A stretch of 64,000 nt of DNA from Nocardia abscessus (lineage in GTDB: Bacteria; Actinomycetota; Actinomycetes; Mycobacteriales; Mycobacteriaceae): the NCBI RefSeq assembly GCF_015477775.1, contig NZ_JADLQO010000005.1:1-64000 (forward strand), written 5' to 3'. The notes beneath the pieces are model-generated. The model was given only the letters and a program-made list of their open reading frames with translations. It searched no databases and had not been told where the DNA came from. Positions within the stretch are counted from its first letter, which is position 1; each line of letters starts with the position of its first letter. This document shows positions 27,001 to 38,200 of the stretch, one piece after another. The position numbers and the translations under genes are program-made.

Positions 27001-28645
27001 TACGGAGACCGAACGGGCTCTCACCGCGGTGCTCACCGAGGTATTCGACGGCCGCACCCCCGGGGTGACGGACGACTTCTTCGCGCTCGGCATGGACAGC
27101 ATCGTCGCGATCTCGCTGGTGAACAAGGCTCGCAGGCACCGCATCGCGATCGACGTGCGCATGGTGCTGGCGGCGCCGACGATTCGTGATCTCGCCGCCG
27201 CGATCGACAGCCGGGCGGGCGAGGTGTCCTCGCGTGTGCCGAGCGGAGACGACTACGGCCCGGTGCTGCCGCTGCCCATCGTTTCGTGGATGCACCGCCA
27301 GCCCCGGTACCGGCGCCTGGCCCAGCATGTGCTGGTCGCGCTGCCCGAGGGCATCACCGGGGCGGACCTCGAAGCGGTGTTGCAGGCGGTGCTGGACGGG
27401 CACGACACGCTGCGCTCCCGCTTGGACGAGACGCAGGACGGCCCGCGCCTCGTCACCCGCGAACCCGGATGCGTGTCCGCCTCGGACGTGCTCGCGAGTC
27501 GGGCATTCGACGGTCCAGCGGATTCTTTCGGCGAGCTGCTGGCCTCGGCCAGCCGCCTCGCGATCGACGAGCTCGACCCGGTGGCCGGAGATATGGTGCG
27601 CGCGGTGTGGTTCCGCGGTGCTCCCGGTGGCGACAGCCTTTTCCTCGCCGTTCACCACCTCGCGGTGGACGTGGTGTCCTGGGGAATCCTGCTGGCCGAC
27701 ATGGCAGCGGCGTGGGATCAGGTCGTGTCCGGCGCGGTGCCGAAGGCGATCGCCGAACCCACCTCCTACCGGCGCTGGTGTCAGCTGATGTGGGAGCGGG
27801 CCGCGCAGCCCGATGTGCTCGCCCAGCGCGACTACTGGGTCGAGCAGGTGAGCGGCCCGGATCCCGCTGTGGGGAAGCGCAAACCGCTCCCTGGCGATAC
27901 GTGGTCATCGCTGCGGCTCACCTCGGCGACCGTCCCCGCGTCGACCACCGCGCAGATTCTCGCCGCGCTGACCAGGGCCGACGGTGTCCGGGAATTCCTG
28001 CTGTCGGCCTTGACGATGACGCTGGTGTCCTGGCGGCGCGAGCGCGGCCAGGATTGGGACGCCGGAGCGCTCATCGGGCTGGAGAGCCACGGCCGGGCCG
28101 ACACGGTCGTGGGGGCCGACACCTCCGGCACCGTCGGCTGGTTCTCGGCCACCTACCCGGTTCGGCTCGGCGCTGGCGTGAACGCCATCGACGTGGACCG
28201 GGCGCAGGCGGAACCGGCATCGGCCCGCGCACTGCTGGAATCCGTTGCCGCGCACATCGCGTCGGTGCCGGAACAAGGGCTCGATTTCGGGCTGCTGCAA
28301 TCGGTGCTCGCGGTTCCGGAGTTGTCCGGCACCCCCGAACCTCAGGTGGAGTTCAACTATCTGGGCCGGGTGGATCTCGGCGGCCGGGCCGACCGAACGT
28401 GGTCGATGATCACCGATCCGGCGCTGACCGCAGCCGTGCCGATCGCGCCGGAACCCGACCTGCCGCTGCGCTATTGCCTCGGTCTGATCGCCGCGGTCCA
28501 CACCACCGAGAGCGGACCGCAGCTGATGATCACGTGGCGCTGGAGTGCGGCGTTGTTCACGCAGTCCGAGATCGACCGCCTGGCTGCGCTGTGGGATCGC
28601 AGCGTCGCGGTTCTGGTGGCGGCGCTCGGCCGGTGCGATACATAA
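24065..28645 (+). CDS. NRPS, C-A-T-E, MbtF-like (terminal hydroxylysine module)
   Basis: A 1526-residue synthetase. Order: condensation domain (LSPLQEGLF near 15; canonical HHILLDGWS near 144), adenylation domain ([14 protein letters not shown] near 611; NCYGPTETT near 756; [24 protein letters not shown]), carrier site [12 protein letters not shown] near 1008, then an epimerization-type domain ([11 protein letters not shown] near 1197, GWFSATYP near 1357, [10 protein letters not shown] near 1430). Mycobactin MbtF has the same composition and adds the second N6-hydroxylysine that becomes the cyclic lactam. Whether the E domain epimerises or helps release is not settled by sequence. The ATG at 24065 is taken because [16 protein letters not shown] leads straight into the C domain and AGGAGAACGGG precedes it. 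Confidence 0.87.
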   Translation: MSQAIAEIEDVLALSPLQEGLFSLAQLSGAGQDVYTIPFVVDIEGPLDAALLRRCLETLLRRHPNLRAVFWDRDVPKPVQIVPRRIELPWIERAARVEELDDVEAEELARPFDLGKGPSLRATLVTLPPGEDGAARWRLIMTIHHILLDGWSLGLLFGELRALYLAGGSADALPRVRPYRDYIGWLGAKDMSAAQRWWGEQLAGLSGPLMIADGGTSMGLARGVTSATAEVTRFILSADDTTRLRGWARQHGLTLNSVVQFAWTILLSRLTDRADVVYGTIVTGRPEQISGVERMIGLFLNTIPVVFRTDPAAPVASECARLQRESAAMRDVGYLSLSSVQRAAGYSSLFDTMFVFQNAPMDDAVGANTVGDVTFRPMMAKNLTHYPLTAVSHVHGDELAVVVEAVRESVPYLPDDIGAAMLAVLRRLPDSADLRTDDLDVLPDAARAEARLFETTPEVPGREGGVTVFELFERQVSATPDAVALTTDASALTYRELSERAKGLAGELLARGVGPEDVVAVQLPRGERAIIAVLATLAAGAAYVPVDVALPAARIESILRQAGPKLVLVSAGHGADLDPAIVLDLDEFDIVGRATAELPPVARNPSGSAYVIFTSGSTGEPKGVVNSHAALAAYFADHRERVYRPAVERLGRPLRIAHAWSLSFDASWQPMVGLLDGHRIHLFDEAAMRDAQRLVDGMRRHGIDMIDTTPSMFRQLVAAGLLDRPPAVLALGGEAIDTQLWDRLRGLPDVAVHNCYGPTETTVEAVVADVTAPAATGLDVPTIGRPTAGTTAYVLDSRLRPVPVGVIGELYLAGPQLARGYVGRPAGTAGRFVADPFAEGRRMYRTGDLVRRLPGGNLGYLGRADDQVKIRGYRIEIGEVETALRTLPGIAAAAATVVRRGDAVTLVGFVVCAPGRAADPVALRSALADRLPAYMIPARLVVLPRLPVNANGKLDVRELAVLAERSLTGEGVSGSAEPDTETERALTAVLTEVFDGRTPGVTDDFFALGMDSIVAISLVNKARRHRIAIDVRMVLAAPTIRDLAAAIDSRAGEVSSRVPSGDDYGPVLPLPIVSWMHRQPRYRRLAQHVLVALPEGITGADLEAVLQAVLDGHDTLRSRLDETQDGPRLVTREPGCVSASDVLASRAFDGPADSFGELLASASRLAIDELDPVAGDMVRAVWFRGAPGGDSLFLAVHHLAVDVVSWGILLADMAAAWDQVVSGAVPKAIAEPTSYRRWCQLMWERAAQPDVLAQRDYWVEQVSGPDPAVGKRKPLPGDTWSSLRLTSATVPASTTAQILAALTRADGVREFLLSALTMTLVSWRRERGQDWDAGALIGLESHGRADTVVGADTSGTVGWFSATYPVRLGAGVNAIDVDRAQAEPASARALLESVAAHIASVPEQGLDFGLLQSVLAVPELSGTPEPQVEFNYLGRVDLGGRADRTWSMITDPALTAAVPIAPEPDLPLRYCLGLIAAVHTTESGPQLMITWRWSAALFTQSEIDRLAALWDRSVAVLVAALGRCDT

Positions 28646-28647
28646 AG

Positions 28648-28666
28648 TTATGGTAGCCTTACCTAA
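28648..28666. promoter_or_regulatory. IdeR-type iron box (thioesterase-PKS-NRPS operon)
   Basis: TTATGGTAGCCTTACCTAA, 17 of 19 to the consensus with a perfect right half. It starts 3 bases after the stop codon of the MbtF-like gene and lies 87 bases before the thioesterase start. Confidence 0.87.
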
Positions 28667-28752
28667 GATATGCCGATAACTGCTGCGTTGCACCATGTAT
28701 CGAACGGTTCGCGGGTTTGCTTCCGCTGTGGTTGTCGGCGGGAGTTTCGAAA

Positions 28753-29523
28753 GTGGGTAGCACTATGCAGCACAAACCGGGATGGATCAGAAAGTTTCAC
28801 AAGCCGGATTCGCCCGAGCGGCTGCCGCTGTTGATCTTTCCGCACGCCGGTGCGGGAGCGTCCGCGTATCGCACACTCTCCAAAGCGTTCAGTGCGCATT
28901 ACGACGTCATCATCTTCCAGTATCCCGGACGTCAGGACCGTGCCGGCGAACCGGCATTGACCTCGCTCCAAGAAATTGCGGCGGGCGCTTTCGCCGAATT
29001 CCGGATGTCGAACTACAACCGCGATGTGCCGATCGTCGCATTCGGGCACAGTATGGGCGCGCTCGTTTCCTTCGAATTCGTCAGGCTCGCCCTCGCCGCG
29101 GGTGTCGAGGTACGGCAGCTCACCATCTCGGCGGCGGTTGCCCCGTCGCGGGCCGAATATCGCAAGCCCACACCGGAAGACGACGACGAGCTGCTCGACC
29201 ACCTCATCATGCTGGAGGGCATCAACTCCGACGTGCTCGCCAGCCGGGAGATCATGCGGCTGTCGCTGCCCGCCATCAAGGCCGATCACAAGGCCTCCGA
29301 GGCTTACCGGTGCCCGGAGACGGTCCGCGTCGCCACCAGGATCCACGCGATCGGCGGTGATCGCGACCCGATCGTCTCGATGGCTGACCTGCACGGCTGG
29401 CACCGCCACGGTGACGACGTCGAGGTCACGATGTTCGAGGGCGGGCATTTCTATCTGCACAACCACGTCGATGCCATCGCGGAATTGCTCGCCGAACAGG
29501 CGCATCCCGCACCGGCGGTATGA
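28753..29523 (+). CDS. Type II thioesterase of siderophore assembly
   Basis: A 256-residue alpha/beta hydrolase of the GrsT/type II thioesterase group: LLIFPHAGAGASAYR (oxyanion region) near residue 28, nucleophile elbow GHSMGA near 100, acidic residue in GGDRDPIV near 212, and catalytic His in GGHFYLHNH near 235. Such enzymes remove wrong or stalled acyl groups from carrier proteins; no integrated TE domain was found in this cluster, so it might also assist release. First gene of the operon TE-KS-PKS-NRPS, 17 bases before the ketosynthase. The GTG at 28753 follows GGGAG with good spacing; an ATG at 28765 is an alternative. Confidence 0.84.
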   Translation: MGSTMQHKPGWIRKFHKPDSPERLPLLIFPHAGAGASAYRTLSKAFSAHYDVIIFQYPGRQDRAGEPALTSLQEIAAGAFAEFRMSNYNRDVPIVAFGHSMGALVSFEFVRLALAAGVEVRQLTISAAVAPSRAEYRKPTPEDDDELLDHLIMLEGINSDVLASREIMRLSLPAIKADHKASEAYRCPETVRVATRIHAIGGDRDPIVSMADLHGWHRHGDDVEVTMFEGGHFYLHNHVDAIAELLAEQAHPAPAV

Positions 29524-29539
29524 AATACGAGGATCAGCG

Positions 29540-30862
29540 GTGACATCAGCAACGGCGCAGGACGTCGATCACATCGTCATTTCCGGGATGGCCGTCGAGG
29601 CGCCGGGGGGAATCGACAGTCCCGGATCGTTCTGGTCCGCGCTCGAGGCATCGAGGGAGTTGGTCGGGCCTTTTCCGCGCGACCGCGGCTGGCCGGTCGA
29701 GGATTTGCTGTCGGTATCGGAACTCGACGGATGGAGCAACGTCTGCGACGCGGGCGGATTCCTGGACGGGGCAGCCGAATTCGACCCGGCCTTCTTCGGA
29801 ATCGGTAAGCGCGAGGCCCTTGCTACGGATCCGCAGCAGCGCGTTGCGCTGCGCGTCGCGTGGCGGGCGCTCGAGAACGTGGGAATGAATCCGGGTTCGC
29901 TCGCGGGCGAGGACGCCGGATGTTTCATCGGTTGCTCGCCGATGGAATACGGACCGGTGGCGGCGGAAGTCAACGAGTACACCGGGGTTCGGACGATCGG
30001 CTACGGATTGCTGAGCGCCGCGGGACGAGTGTCGCACTGCCTCGGGTTGATCGGCCCGTCGATGGTCGTCGACGCCGCCTGCGCCTCCTCCCTGACCGCG
30101 GTTCATCTCGCCGCTGCCGCCGTGCGCGACGGGGATTGCGAATGGGCGCTGGCCGGTGCGGTCTGCGTCATGGGGGGTCCCGGGGTCTTCTACGAATTCT
30201 CCAAGCTCAACGCGCTGTCGACCGACGGTCACTGCCGCGCGTACTCCGACGACGCCACCGGCACGCTGTGGGGGGAAGGTGCGGGCATCGTCGTCGTCGA
30301 ACGCGAATCGCGCGCACTGCGACTCGGGCACCGCGTCTACGGCCGCCTGCTGGCCTCCAACCACAATCACAACGGCAAGGGCAAACCGATCCTCGTGCCG
30401 CGCACCGATGCTCAGGAACGGCTGATCCGCAAGACCATCGCGCAATCGGGTATCGATCCGGCCGACATCGGCATGATCGAAGGACACGGCACCGCCACCC
30501 GCGCGGGCGATCCGGTCGAACTGATCGCGTTGCAGAACACCTACGGCGCCGCCGGTACCCGACCCCTGCTCGGTTCGGTGAAGTCCAACGCCGGCCACGC
30601 GCAGGCGGCCGCGGGCATGCTGGGTCTGATCAAGCTGCTGCTCGCGGGCAGGCACGGACAGATCCCGCCGACCTTGTTCTCCGACAAGCCCACTACCCGC
30701 GTGGACTGGGACCGGTCGAGTCTGCGGCTGGCCACGCAACTCCAGTCATGGGAACCGAAGAACGGCGTCCGCTACGGCGCGGTGTCCTCGTTCGGCGCGA
30801 GTGGATCCAACGCGCACGCGATCATCGCGATGCCCGTTCGTGAGGAGAACGACGATTTCTAG
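29540..30862 (+). CDS. Stand-alone beta-ketoacyl synthase (PKS KS), MbtC-like
   Basis: A 440-residue ketosynthase with all three catalytic residues: Cys in VDAACASSLTAVHLA near residue 179, His in EGHGTATRAGDPVE near 314, and His in KSNAGHAQAAAG near 348. It carries no AT or ACP, so it must act with the next protein, exactly as mycobactin MbtC pairs with MbtD. The expected role is one round of malonyl-type extension to give the beta-hydroxy acid part of the siderophore. The start GTG at 29540 follows GAGG with 7-base spacing. The 3' end overlaps the next gene. Confidence 0.88.
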   Translation: MTSATAQDVDHIVISGMAVEAPGGIDSPGSFWSALEASRELVGPFPRDRGWPVEDLLSVSELDGWSNVCDAGGFLDGAAEFDPAFFGIGKREALATDPQQRVALRVAWRALENVGMNPGSLAGEDAGCFIGCSPMEYGPVAAEVNEYTGVRTIGYGLLSAAGRVSHCLGLIGPSMVVDAACASSLTAVHLAAAAVRDGDCEWALAGAVCVMGGPGVFYEFSKLNALSTDGHCRAYSDDATGTLWGEGAGIVVVERESRALRLGHRVYGRLLASNHNHNGKGKPILVPRTDAQERLIRKTIAQSGIDPADIGMIEGHGTATRAGDPVELIALQNTYGAAGTRPLLGSVKSNAGHAQAAAGMLGLIKLLLAGRHGQIPPTLFSDKPTTRVDWDRSSLRLATQLQSWEPKNGVRYGAVSSFGASGSNAHAIIAMPVREENDDF

Positions 30863-33800
30863 CTATCGACTGCCCGACGGATCGATTCCGGTTCTCCTGT
30901 CGGCGGATACCCCCGGTACGCTGCGTGAAGAGGCAGCGTCCATCCTCTCCTACGTCTCGGATCGCCCCGCCGTCACCGCCGATCGCGTGGCTGACATGCT
31001 GTTGCGCACCCGGGTCGCGCGGCGTCACCGCGCCTTGCTGATGGTGACCGGCCGCGACGATCTCGACGCGGCCCTGACGGCGGTACGCGACGGTTCCGAC
31101 CACCCGGCGGTGGTCGGAACCACCGAACCAGCCGCCGCGCGCCGGCTCGCGTACGTGCTGCCCGGCCAGGGCAGCCAGCGCCCCGGCATGGGCAGACTCT
31201 TCTACGACCGGGTGGAGGCGTTCCGCGCCGAGGTCGATCGCTGTGACGCGGTCTTCGGTGACCTGTTCGGCGAATCCCCGCTGCCGTACCTGCTCGACGC
31301 CGAGACCGAGGCCGACGACAACGCCACGATCGTCCAGCCCGCCCTGTTCATGCAGATGGTGGGTCTCGGCGCGATGTGGCGGTCGGTCGGCATCGAGGCC
31401 GCCGCCACGATCGGGCACAGCCAGGGGGAGATCGCCGCCGCCTACCTGTCGGGGGCGATGACCCTCGCCGACGCGATCGTCGTCGTCGGTACCAGGGCCC
31501 GCGCGGTCGACAAGATCGCCTCCGACCGCTATGCCATGGCGGTCGTCGCCGCCGACCGGGACGAGTGCGAGGGCGTGCTGGCGCGTCAGTCCGGGTGGGC
31601 GCAGGTGTCGGTGGTGAACTCGCCCCGCATGGTGGGGATTTCCGGCGATCGCGACACCGTGCGGGCCGTCGTGGATGTGCTCGCCGAACGCGGCCGGTTC
31701 GCCCGCGTGATCCGGGTCCGCTACCCGGCGCATACCGGTCTGCTCAACGAGTTCCGTGACGTGATCCGCGACGCCGTGCACAGCAGGCTGGACAACGCCC
31801 GCTTCCTCGACTCCGAGATCGCCTGCCTCGGTGCGACGCTCGGCGATGCGATCACTCCCGATCTCCCCGTCGACGAGTACTGGTTCTGGAACCTGCGCAA
31901 CCCGGTCCGATTCGACCGCGCCGTCGCGGCGGCGATCGCGCGGGAGGTCGACACCTTCGTCGAACTCGCCGAGCATCCGACCTTGCAGCTGGCCGTCGAG
32001 GAGAGTCTCGCCGAATTCGCGGCCGATCGCGCCGCCACGGTGAGCGGCACCTCGAGCCGCACGGCGACCGATCTGACCGAATTCACCAGGAACCTGGCGG
32101 TTCTCGCGGTCAACGACCTGAATTACCGCTGGGAGAGCCTGCGCGTCGACCCCGACGCGCCCGCTCGGCTGCCGCTGCCGGACTTCCCGAATGTGCGGAT
32201 GAACGAGGTGACATTGTGGCTTCCCCACGATGTCACCCTCGGGGGCGCCAGATCGTCCGCCCGCACCGCGTCGCGTGCGCAGGCCGCCCCGGCACAGCCG
32301 GAATCGGCCACGGTGGCCCAAGCCGCCCCGAAACCGCAACTGCTCGTGGAAGAGTGGGTCCGGCTGGTGCGGCGGTCGATGACCGCGCCACGCGCGCTGG
32401 GCATCGTCGATCACACCGGTCAGTGCGCCGAACTCGCCGCTGCCCTGGTCGCATACGCGACGAATCAGGGGCTGGGCGGACGACTGCTCGATATCGGAGC
32501 GGGCAGCGGTGACGGCGATATCGATACCGTCGTGGTGTTGCTGCCCAGCCTTCCCGAGCTGGACGGTTCCGCCGCGGTCGCGCAGGTCGCCGAGTTCTTC
32601 GGCGCGCGGCGCTGGTGGTCGAAGCCCGATGCGGGGGTGACCGAGTACTGGCTGCTCACCGTCGGCGGTGAAGCGGCGGTGCCGGGTGACGCGCCACCGC
32701 ATCCGGTACACGCCGCCGCGAGCGCCGGCTTCCGTTCGGCGAGCACGGAATATCCCGGTATCGCGTTCCGTCATCTGGATCTCGCTCCGGACCAGGCGAA
32801 CGCGCAGGCGGTACCGTCGATAGTCACCGCGCTGCACACGGCCGAGGAGCCCGAGCTCGCGCTGCGTGACGGCAATCTGTACGCCAAGCGGCTCGTCGAA
32901 GCGGATCACTCCGCGCTGCTGCGCGGACCGTCGAACCCGGCGAATGTCGTCATCACCGGTGGCACCGGCAGTCTCGGGCTCGAGTTCTGCGAGCACGTGG
33001 TGCGCAACGGGGCCCGGCGGGTGACGCTGCTGAGCCGGTCGGGGGAGACCGAGGCGGTCACGCGGCGACTGCGCGATATCCGTGCGCTGGGGTCGGCCGA
33101 GGTCACGGTCGTGCCGTGCGATATCGGTGACCGGGCGTCCGTCGCGCGGCTGGCCGACCGGCTCCGGGACGCCCCGGCGCACCTGGTGATCCACGCGGCG
33201 GCGGACAATTCGGTGATCGGCGAACTCGAACTCACCGAGATCACCCACGGTCAGGTCGAGCAAGCCCTGTCCGGGAAGGTCGTCGGCATCGGGCATGTGC
33301 TCGATGCGCTGACCAGAGCCGACGATTGCGAGATCGTCCTGTGCTCCTCTCTCGCCGCCACACTCGGCGGACGCGGCACGGTCGTCTACGCGGCGGCGAA
33401 CCGGATGGTCGACGCGATCGCGCAGCGCCTGGACGCCGACGGTCTGCGGTGCGTGTCGGTGCAGTGGGGGCAGTGGGACGTCTTCGAGGGCAAGGGCAAT
33501 GCCGACCTCGCGAAACTGGCCGAGGTCGGGTATCTGCCGATGGCTTCGCCGGATGCCGTCGCCCTCGGCCTCGGCGGGCTGCGTGGCAACGCGATCGTCG
33601 CCGCCTTCGACTGGGATCGCGGGCGCACCGTGCTCGGCGCCTTCGGTTACGGGCCCGTCTTGTCGGGGCTGGAGACACCGATCGCCGTGTCCGCCCCGGT
33701 GGCCGATTCCGGCCGCGAGGTCAGCGGCGCGCAGGTGACCGGTGACGTGCCCGCCAGCATGGTGCGGTTGCTCGCCGAGATCATCGGCGCCGACGATGCC

Positions 33801-35189
33801 GACACGATCGACAGCACCAGGCCGCTGGTCGCGATCGGCCTGGACTCCCTCCAGGCGCTGGAGCTGCGCAGGCGTGTCAAGAGCGAATTCCGCGCCGACG
33901 TGCCGGTGGGCGACCTCATCGGCGGCGCCTCGCTCGACGACGTGGTCAGGATCATCGGGGCCGAATCGGGTGGCGCCGGGCCGCAGGCGGTCGTCGCCGA
34001 GGTGGCGCCACCGACGCGGTCGGCGCCGATGGTGCGGAGTCTGCCTTCGGGTGCGACGGCGAGTGCCGCCGATCGTGTCGCCAGGGCGAAAGAGGCTGCC
34101 CAGCAGGCCGTTCCGAGCGATTTCGACGCCGACCGCTTCCGTTCCGCGCGGCACGATATGGATTTGTTCGGACTGCGCGCCATGCTGGCCGCGCTGCGAC
34201 CGTATCTGTCCGACAACGAGGTTCGCGCCGTGGACGATGTCGCGACGCGCATGCGATTCGCCCCGCGGCACCGGTGGTTGCTGCGGCAATGGTTGCAGGC
34301 GCTGGCCGCGAACGGCTCCATCGAGGGCGACGTGGATCGCGGCTACCGGTACGTGCGGCCGGTGCAGGCGCCGACCAGGCCGAGCCTGGTCGAAGTCTGC
34401 GCGGACCTGGGATATCCGCGTCCGCTGGCGACCTTCCTGCAAGCCTCCGACGACCACCTGACCGAACTCGCTCAGGACAGCATGCGTGTCCAGGAATTGC
34501 TGTTCCCCAACGGGGACATGGCTACGGCCGAGGCCGCCTACCGGGACAACCTCAGCAGCCGCTATCTGAACCTGGCGGCGGGCAGGGCGGTCGCCGATCT
34601 GGTCGACGGCCTGCGCGGCGACCGGTCGCCGGTGCGTGTGCTGGAACTGGGCGCGGGTATCGGCGGCACCACCGACGACGTCACGGCCGCGCTGTCCGGA
34701 CTGCCGGTCGAGTACCACTTCACCGACGTGTCCAGCTTCTTCCTCGAGGCCGCGAAGCGGCGGTTCGCCGACTATCCGTGGATGCGCTACGGGATCGTCG
34801 ACATGAACGCGAACCTGGGAGATCAGCCGCGCCACGACATCGTGATCGCGGCGAATGTGCTGCACAACGCCTACGACATCGGGGTGACCCTCCGGCAACT
34901 GCACGATCTGCTCCGACCCGGTGGCGCGGTGGTGATCATCGAGACCTGCCACGCGCACTGCGAGCAGCTGACCTCCGTGCACTTCCTGATGTCGCCGCGG
35001 GAGGATCAGCCGCACGCCGGCCTGACCGACGTGCGGGCGGGCACCGACCGGATCTTCCTGACCGAGCGCGAATGGCGGGATCAACTGGTCGCGGCAGGCC
35101 TCACGCCCGAGCTGGTCCTGCCCGCGGGCGACCATCCGGTCGCCCTGCTCGACCAGCGAGTTTTCATCGCCGTGCGCGGCCGGGGGTAG
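30840..35189 (+). CDS. PKS, AT-KR-ACP-cMT, MbtD-like with added C-methyltransferase
   Basis: A 1449-residue PKS subunit. Order: acyltransferase (GQGSQRPGMG near 109, GHSQGEIAA near 191, YPAH at the position of the HAFH/YASH selectivity motif near 295), a linker with a degenerate KR structural half, ketoreductase (ITGGTGSLG near 706, CSSLAA near 834, YAAAN near 849), ACP (IGLDSLQALE near 1000), then about 150 residues of winged-helix-like sequence and a SAM methyltransferase (VLELGAGIGGTTDDV near 1268; IVIAANVLHNAYD; LLRPGGAVVIIE). The methyltransferase is of the PKS C-methylation type but lies after the ACP. Without a dehydratase the product is a beta-hydroxy acid, probably alpha-methylated. 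The GTG at 30840 overlaps the KS gene by 23 bases and lacks a clear ribosome-binding site; the start is uncertain. Confidence 0.85.
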   Translation: MRRTTISSYRLPDGSIPVLLSADTPGTLREEAASILSYVSDRPAVTADRVADMLLRTRVARRHRALLMVTGRDDLDAALTAVRDGSDHPAVVGTTEPAAARRLAYVLPGQGSQRPGMGRLFYDRVEAFRAEVDRCDAVFGDLFGESPLPYLLDAETEADDNATIVQPALFMQMVGLGAMWRSVGIEAAATIGHSQGEIAAAYLSGAMTLADAIVVVGTRARAVDKIASDRYAMAVVAADRDECEGVLARQSGWAQVSVVNSPRMVGISGDRDTVRAVVDVLAERGRFARVIRVRYPAHTGLLNEFRDVIRDAVHSRLDNARFLDSEIACLGATLGDAITPDLPVDEYWFWNLRNPVRFDRAVAAAIAREVDTFVELAEHPTLQLAVEESLAEFAADRAATVSGTSSRTATDLTEFTRNLAVLAVNDLNYRWESLRVDPDAPARLPLPDFPNVRMNEVTLWLPHDVTLGGARSSARTASRAQAAPAQPESATVAQAAPKPQLLVEEWVRLVRRSMTAPRALGIVDHTGQCAELAAALVAYATNQGLGGRLLDIGAGSGDGDIDTVVVLLPSLPELDGSAAVAQVAEFFGARRWWSKPDAGVTEYWLLTVGGEAAVPGDAPPHPVHAAASAGFRSASTEYPGIAFRHLDLAPDQANAQAVPSIVTALHTAEEPELALRDGNLYAKRLVEADHSALLRGPSNPANVVITGGTGSLGLEFCEHVVRNGARRVTLLSRSGETEAVTRRLRDIRALGSAEVTVVPCDIGDRASVARLADRLRDAPAHLVIHAAADNSVIGELELTEITHGQVEQALSGKVVGIGHVLDALTRADDCEIVLCSSLAATLGGRGTVVYAAANRMVDAIAQRLDADGLRCVSVQWGQWDVFEGKGNADLAKLAEVGYLPMASPDAVALGLGGLRGNAIVAAFDWDRGRTVLGAFGYGPVLSGLETPIAVSAPVADSGREVSGAQVTGDVPASMVRLLAEIIGADDADTIDSTRPLVAIGLDSLQALELRRRVKSEFRADVPVGDLIGGASLDDVVRIIGAESGGAGPQAVVAEVAPPTRSAPMVRSLPSGATASAADRVARAKEAAQQAVPSDFDADRFRSARHDMDLFGLRAMLAALRPYLSDNEVRAVDDVATRMRFAPRHRWLLRQWLQALAANGSIEGDVDRGYRYVRPVQAPTRPSLVEVCADLGYPRPLATFLQASDDHLTELAQDSMRVQELLFPNGDMATAEAAYRDNLSSRYLNLAAGRAVADLVDGLRGDRSPVRVLELGAGIGGTTDDVTAALSGLPVEYHFTDVSSFFLEAAKRRFADYPWMRYGIVDMNANLGDQPRHDIVIAANVLHNAYDIGVTLRQLHDLLRPGGAVVIIETCHAHCEQLTSVHFLMSPREDQPHAGLTDVRAGTDRIFLTEREWRDQLVAAGLTPELVLPAGDHPVALLDQRVFIAVRGRG

Positions 35190-35200
35190 TGGAGGCGATC

Positions 35201-38200
35201 ATGTCGGATCAGGCAAGGAGTGACAGCGGAATGGAGTCGGCACAGCAGCCGGGCCACGGCGGAGTCGGCATCACCAAGGAGGAGATCAGGGCCGCGGTGG
35301 CCGGTCAGCTCGGTATCGCCGCAGGCGAGGTCGCCGATCACGACGATCTGATCCAGCTGGGTCTCGACTCGATCCGCACGATGAAGCTGGCCGGTGGCTG
35401 GCGCAAACGGGGCGTCGACATCAACTTCGCTCAGCTCGCGGCCAGCCCCACGGTGGACGCGTGGCACGGTCTGCTGGGGGCGGAGGAGTTCGGCGCGCAG
35501 GTCGAGCAGACTCCCGAACCGGTTTCCGCCGGAGCGCAGGCCGACGAGGACCCCTTCCCGCTGGCCACCATGCAGCACGCCTACTGGATCGGCCGTTCCG
35601 ACGAGCAGGAACTCGGCGGCGTCGCGGCCCATCTGTACGTCGAATTCGATGGCGGCCGGATCGATCCCGCGCGACTCGAGCGCGCGGTGGCCGATCTGGT
35701 CGCGGCCCACCCGATGTTGCGCACCCGATTCCTGCCCGACGGCACGCAGCAGACCATGCCCGAACCGGGCAGGCCGGTCTTCGCGGTGGTCGACCTGCGG
35801 TCGCACGGGCCGGAAGCGGCCGACGCGGCGCTGGCCGAATTACGCGACCGGAAAACCCATCAGCGCTTGGCCATCGAGGACGGTCAGGTCATCGACATCA
35901 CGCTCACCCTGCGCGACGAGAACAGCACCCGCCTGCATCTCGACGTCGACATGCTGGCCGGTGACGCGATGAGCTACCGGGTGCTGATCTCCGACCTCGC
36001 CGAGCTCTACCACGGCGCGACCGTGCCCGCCCCCGGTTACACCTATCGCCGCTACCGCACCGAACGTCAGCAGGACACTGCCGCCCGCGAGCGCGACCGG
36101 CAGTGGTGGCAGCAGCGGTTGCCGGAACTGCCCGGTGCGCCGGAGCTTCCGACCGTGCCCGTCGGCGAGCGCGGCGCACCGCACCGCACGGTGCGCTATG
36201 ACCACTGGCTGGCGCCGCAGGCCAAGCAGCGTCTGCTCGCCGCGGCCCATCAGCGCGGCATCACCCCGGCCATGGCGCTGGCGGCGGTCTTCGCCGAAAC
36301 CATCGGAGGCTGGTCGGCGCAGAGCCGGTTCCTGCTGAACGTCCCGCTGTTCCATCGTGAACCGGTCCATCCCGAAATCGACCGGGTGATCGGCGATTTC
36401 ACCTCGTCGATCATGCTGGAGGTGGATGTCACCGAGAACATGTCGGTGGCCGACCGGGCACGTGCCCTGCAGCGCAGCATGCACGACAGCGGTGCGCACA
36501 CGGCCTATTCCGGACTCGAGGTACTGCGCGACCTGGGCAGGCACCGCGGTGAGCCGGTGCTGGCCCCCGTGGTCTACACCAGCGCGCTGAATCTGGGCGA
36601 ACTGTTCGCCGACCGGGTGACCGAAACCTTCGGCGATCCGGTGTGGATCATCTCCCAAGGCCCGCAGGTGCTGCTGGACGCCCAGGTCACCGAGGTGCGC
36701 GGCGGGCTGCTGCTCAACTGGGACGTCCGCGAATCGGCGTTCCCCGCCGGGATGATCGACGCCATGTTCGCCCGCTACGCGCAGGCCATCGGCCGCCTCG
36801 GCGAAGGCGACGCAGGCTGGAATGCCGAGGCCGCGGTGCGCCTGCCGGTCGCCCAGGCCGAGGTGCGCGCGGCGGTCAACGCCACCGACGGGCCGGTCAG
36901 CGGTCGCTGCCTGCACCAGGGGTTCTTCGACTACGCCGCCACGAATCCCGCCGCGCCCGCGGTGGTGTGGGGTCTCGGCGCGGAGGCGGGGGAGTGGAGC
37001 TACGGCGAACTCGCGGCTCGCGCGCTCGCCGTCGCCGGCGCGCTGCACCGTGAGGGGGTGCGGCCCGGCGACGCCGTGGCGGTCCAGCTTCCGAAGGGGC
37101 CGGATCAGATCCTCGCGGTACTCGGTGTACTCGCCGCGGGCGCGACGTACGTGCCCATCGGATTCGATCAGCCGGTCGGCAGGCGTGCCGAGATCCTGCG
37201 AACCGGAGCCATCGTCGCGGCGGTGACCCTTTCCGGCGTCGATATGGGTGTGCCGATCCCGTGCGTCTGCATCGATGCGGCGCGCGAGCACCCGAACCCG
37301 CTGGCAGCGCCGGTTCTCCCGGATACCGAAGCGATCGCCTACGTGATCTTCACCTCCGGTTCCACTGGTGTGCCCAAAGGCGTGGACGTGCCGCACCGTG
37401 GCGCGATGAACACCATCGACGCGGTGAACGAGTGGTTCGAGGTCGGCAGCGCCGACCGCGTACTGGCGTTGTCGGCCCTGGAGTTCGACGCGTCGGTCTA
37501 CGACATCTTCGGCATGTTCTCGGTCGGCGGCTCGGTGGTCGCGGTCGATCCCGGGCAGCGCGCGGAAGCGACGACCTGGGTGGAACTGCTTCGCCACCAT
37601 CGAGTTTCGATCCTCAACTGTGTGCCGAGCATGCTCGACATGATTCTGGAGATCGGCGGCGATCAGCTGGGAGATTCGTTGCGTGCGGTCACCCTCGGCG
37701 GCGACTGGGTCGGCGCGGATCTGGCGCGCAGGCTGGCGGTCCAGGTACCGGGCTGCCGCTTCTCCGGGCTGGGCGGGGCCACCGAGACCTCGATCCACAA
37801 CACCATCTGCGAGGTGGTGGGGGAGCCGCCCGCGGAGTGGGTGACGGTGCCGTTCGGCGTTCCGCTGCGCAATGTCCGTTGCCGAGTGGTCTCACCGGCC
37901 GGCCGCGACTGTCCGGACTGGGTGCCCGGTGAATTCTGGGTCGGCGGTGCGAATGTCGCGGCGGGCTACCGAAACGACCCGGAACGCACCGCCGAGCGAT
38001 TCGTGGAATTCGAGGGCATCCGGTGGTACAAGACCGGCGACATGGCTCGATACCGGCCCGACGGCACCATCGAATTCCTCGGTCGCGCCGACCACCAGGT
38101 GCAGATCCGGGGCTACCGGGTCGAACTCGGCGAGGTGGAGAGCGCGTTGCGCACGGTGCCCGGCGTGCGCCATGCCGTCGCGGCGGTGGTCGGCGCGGGC

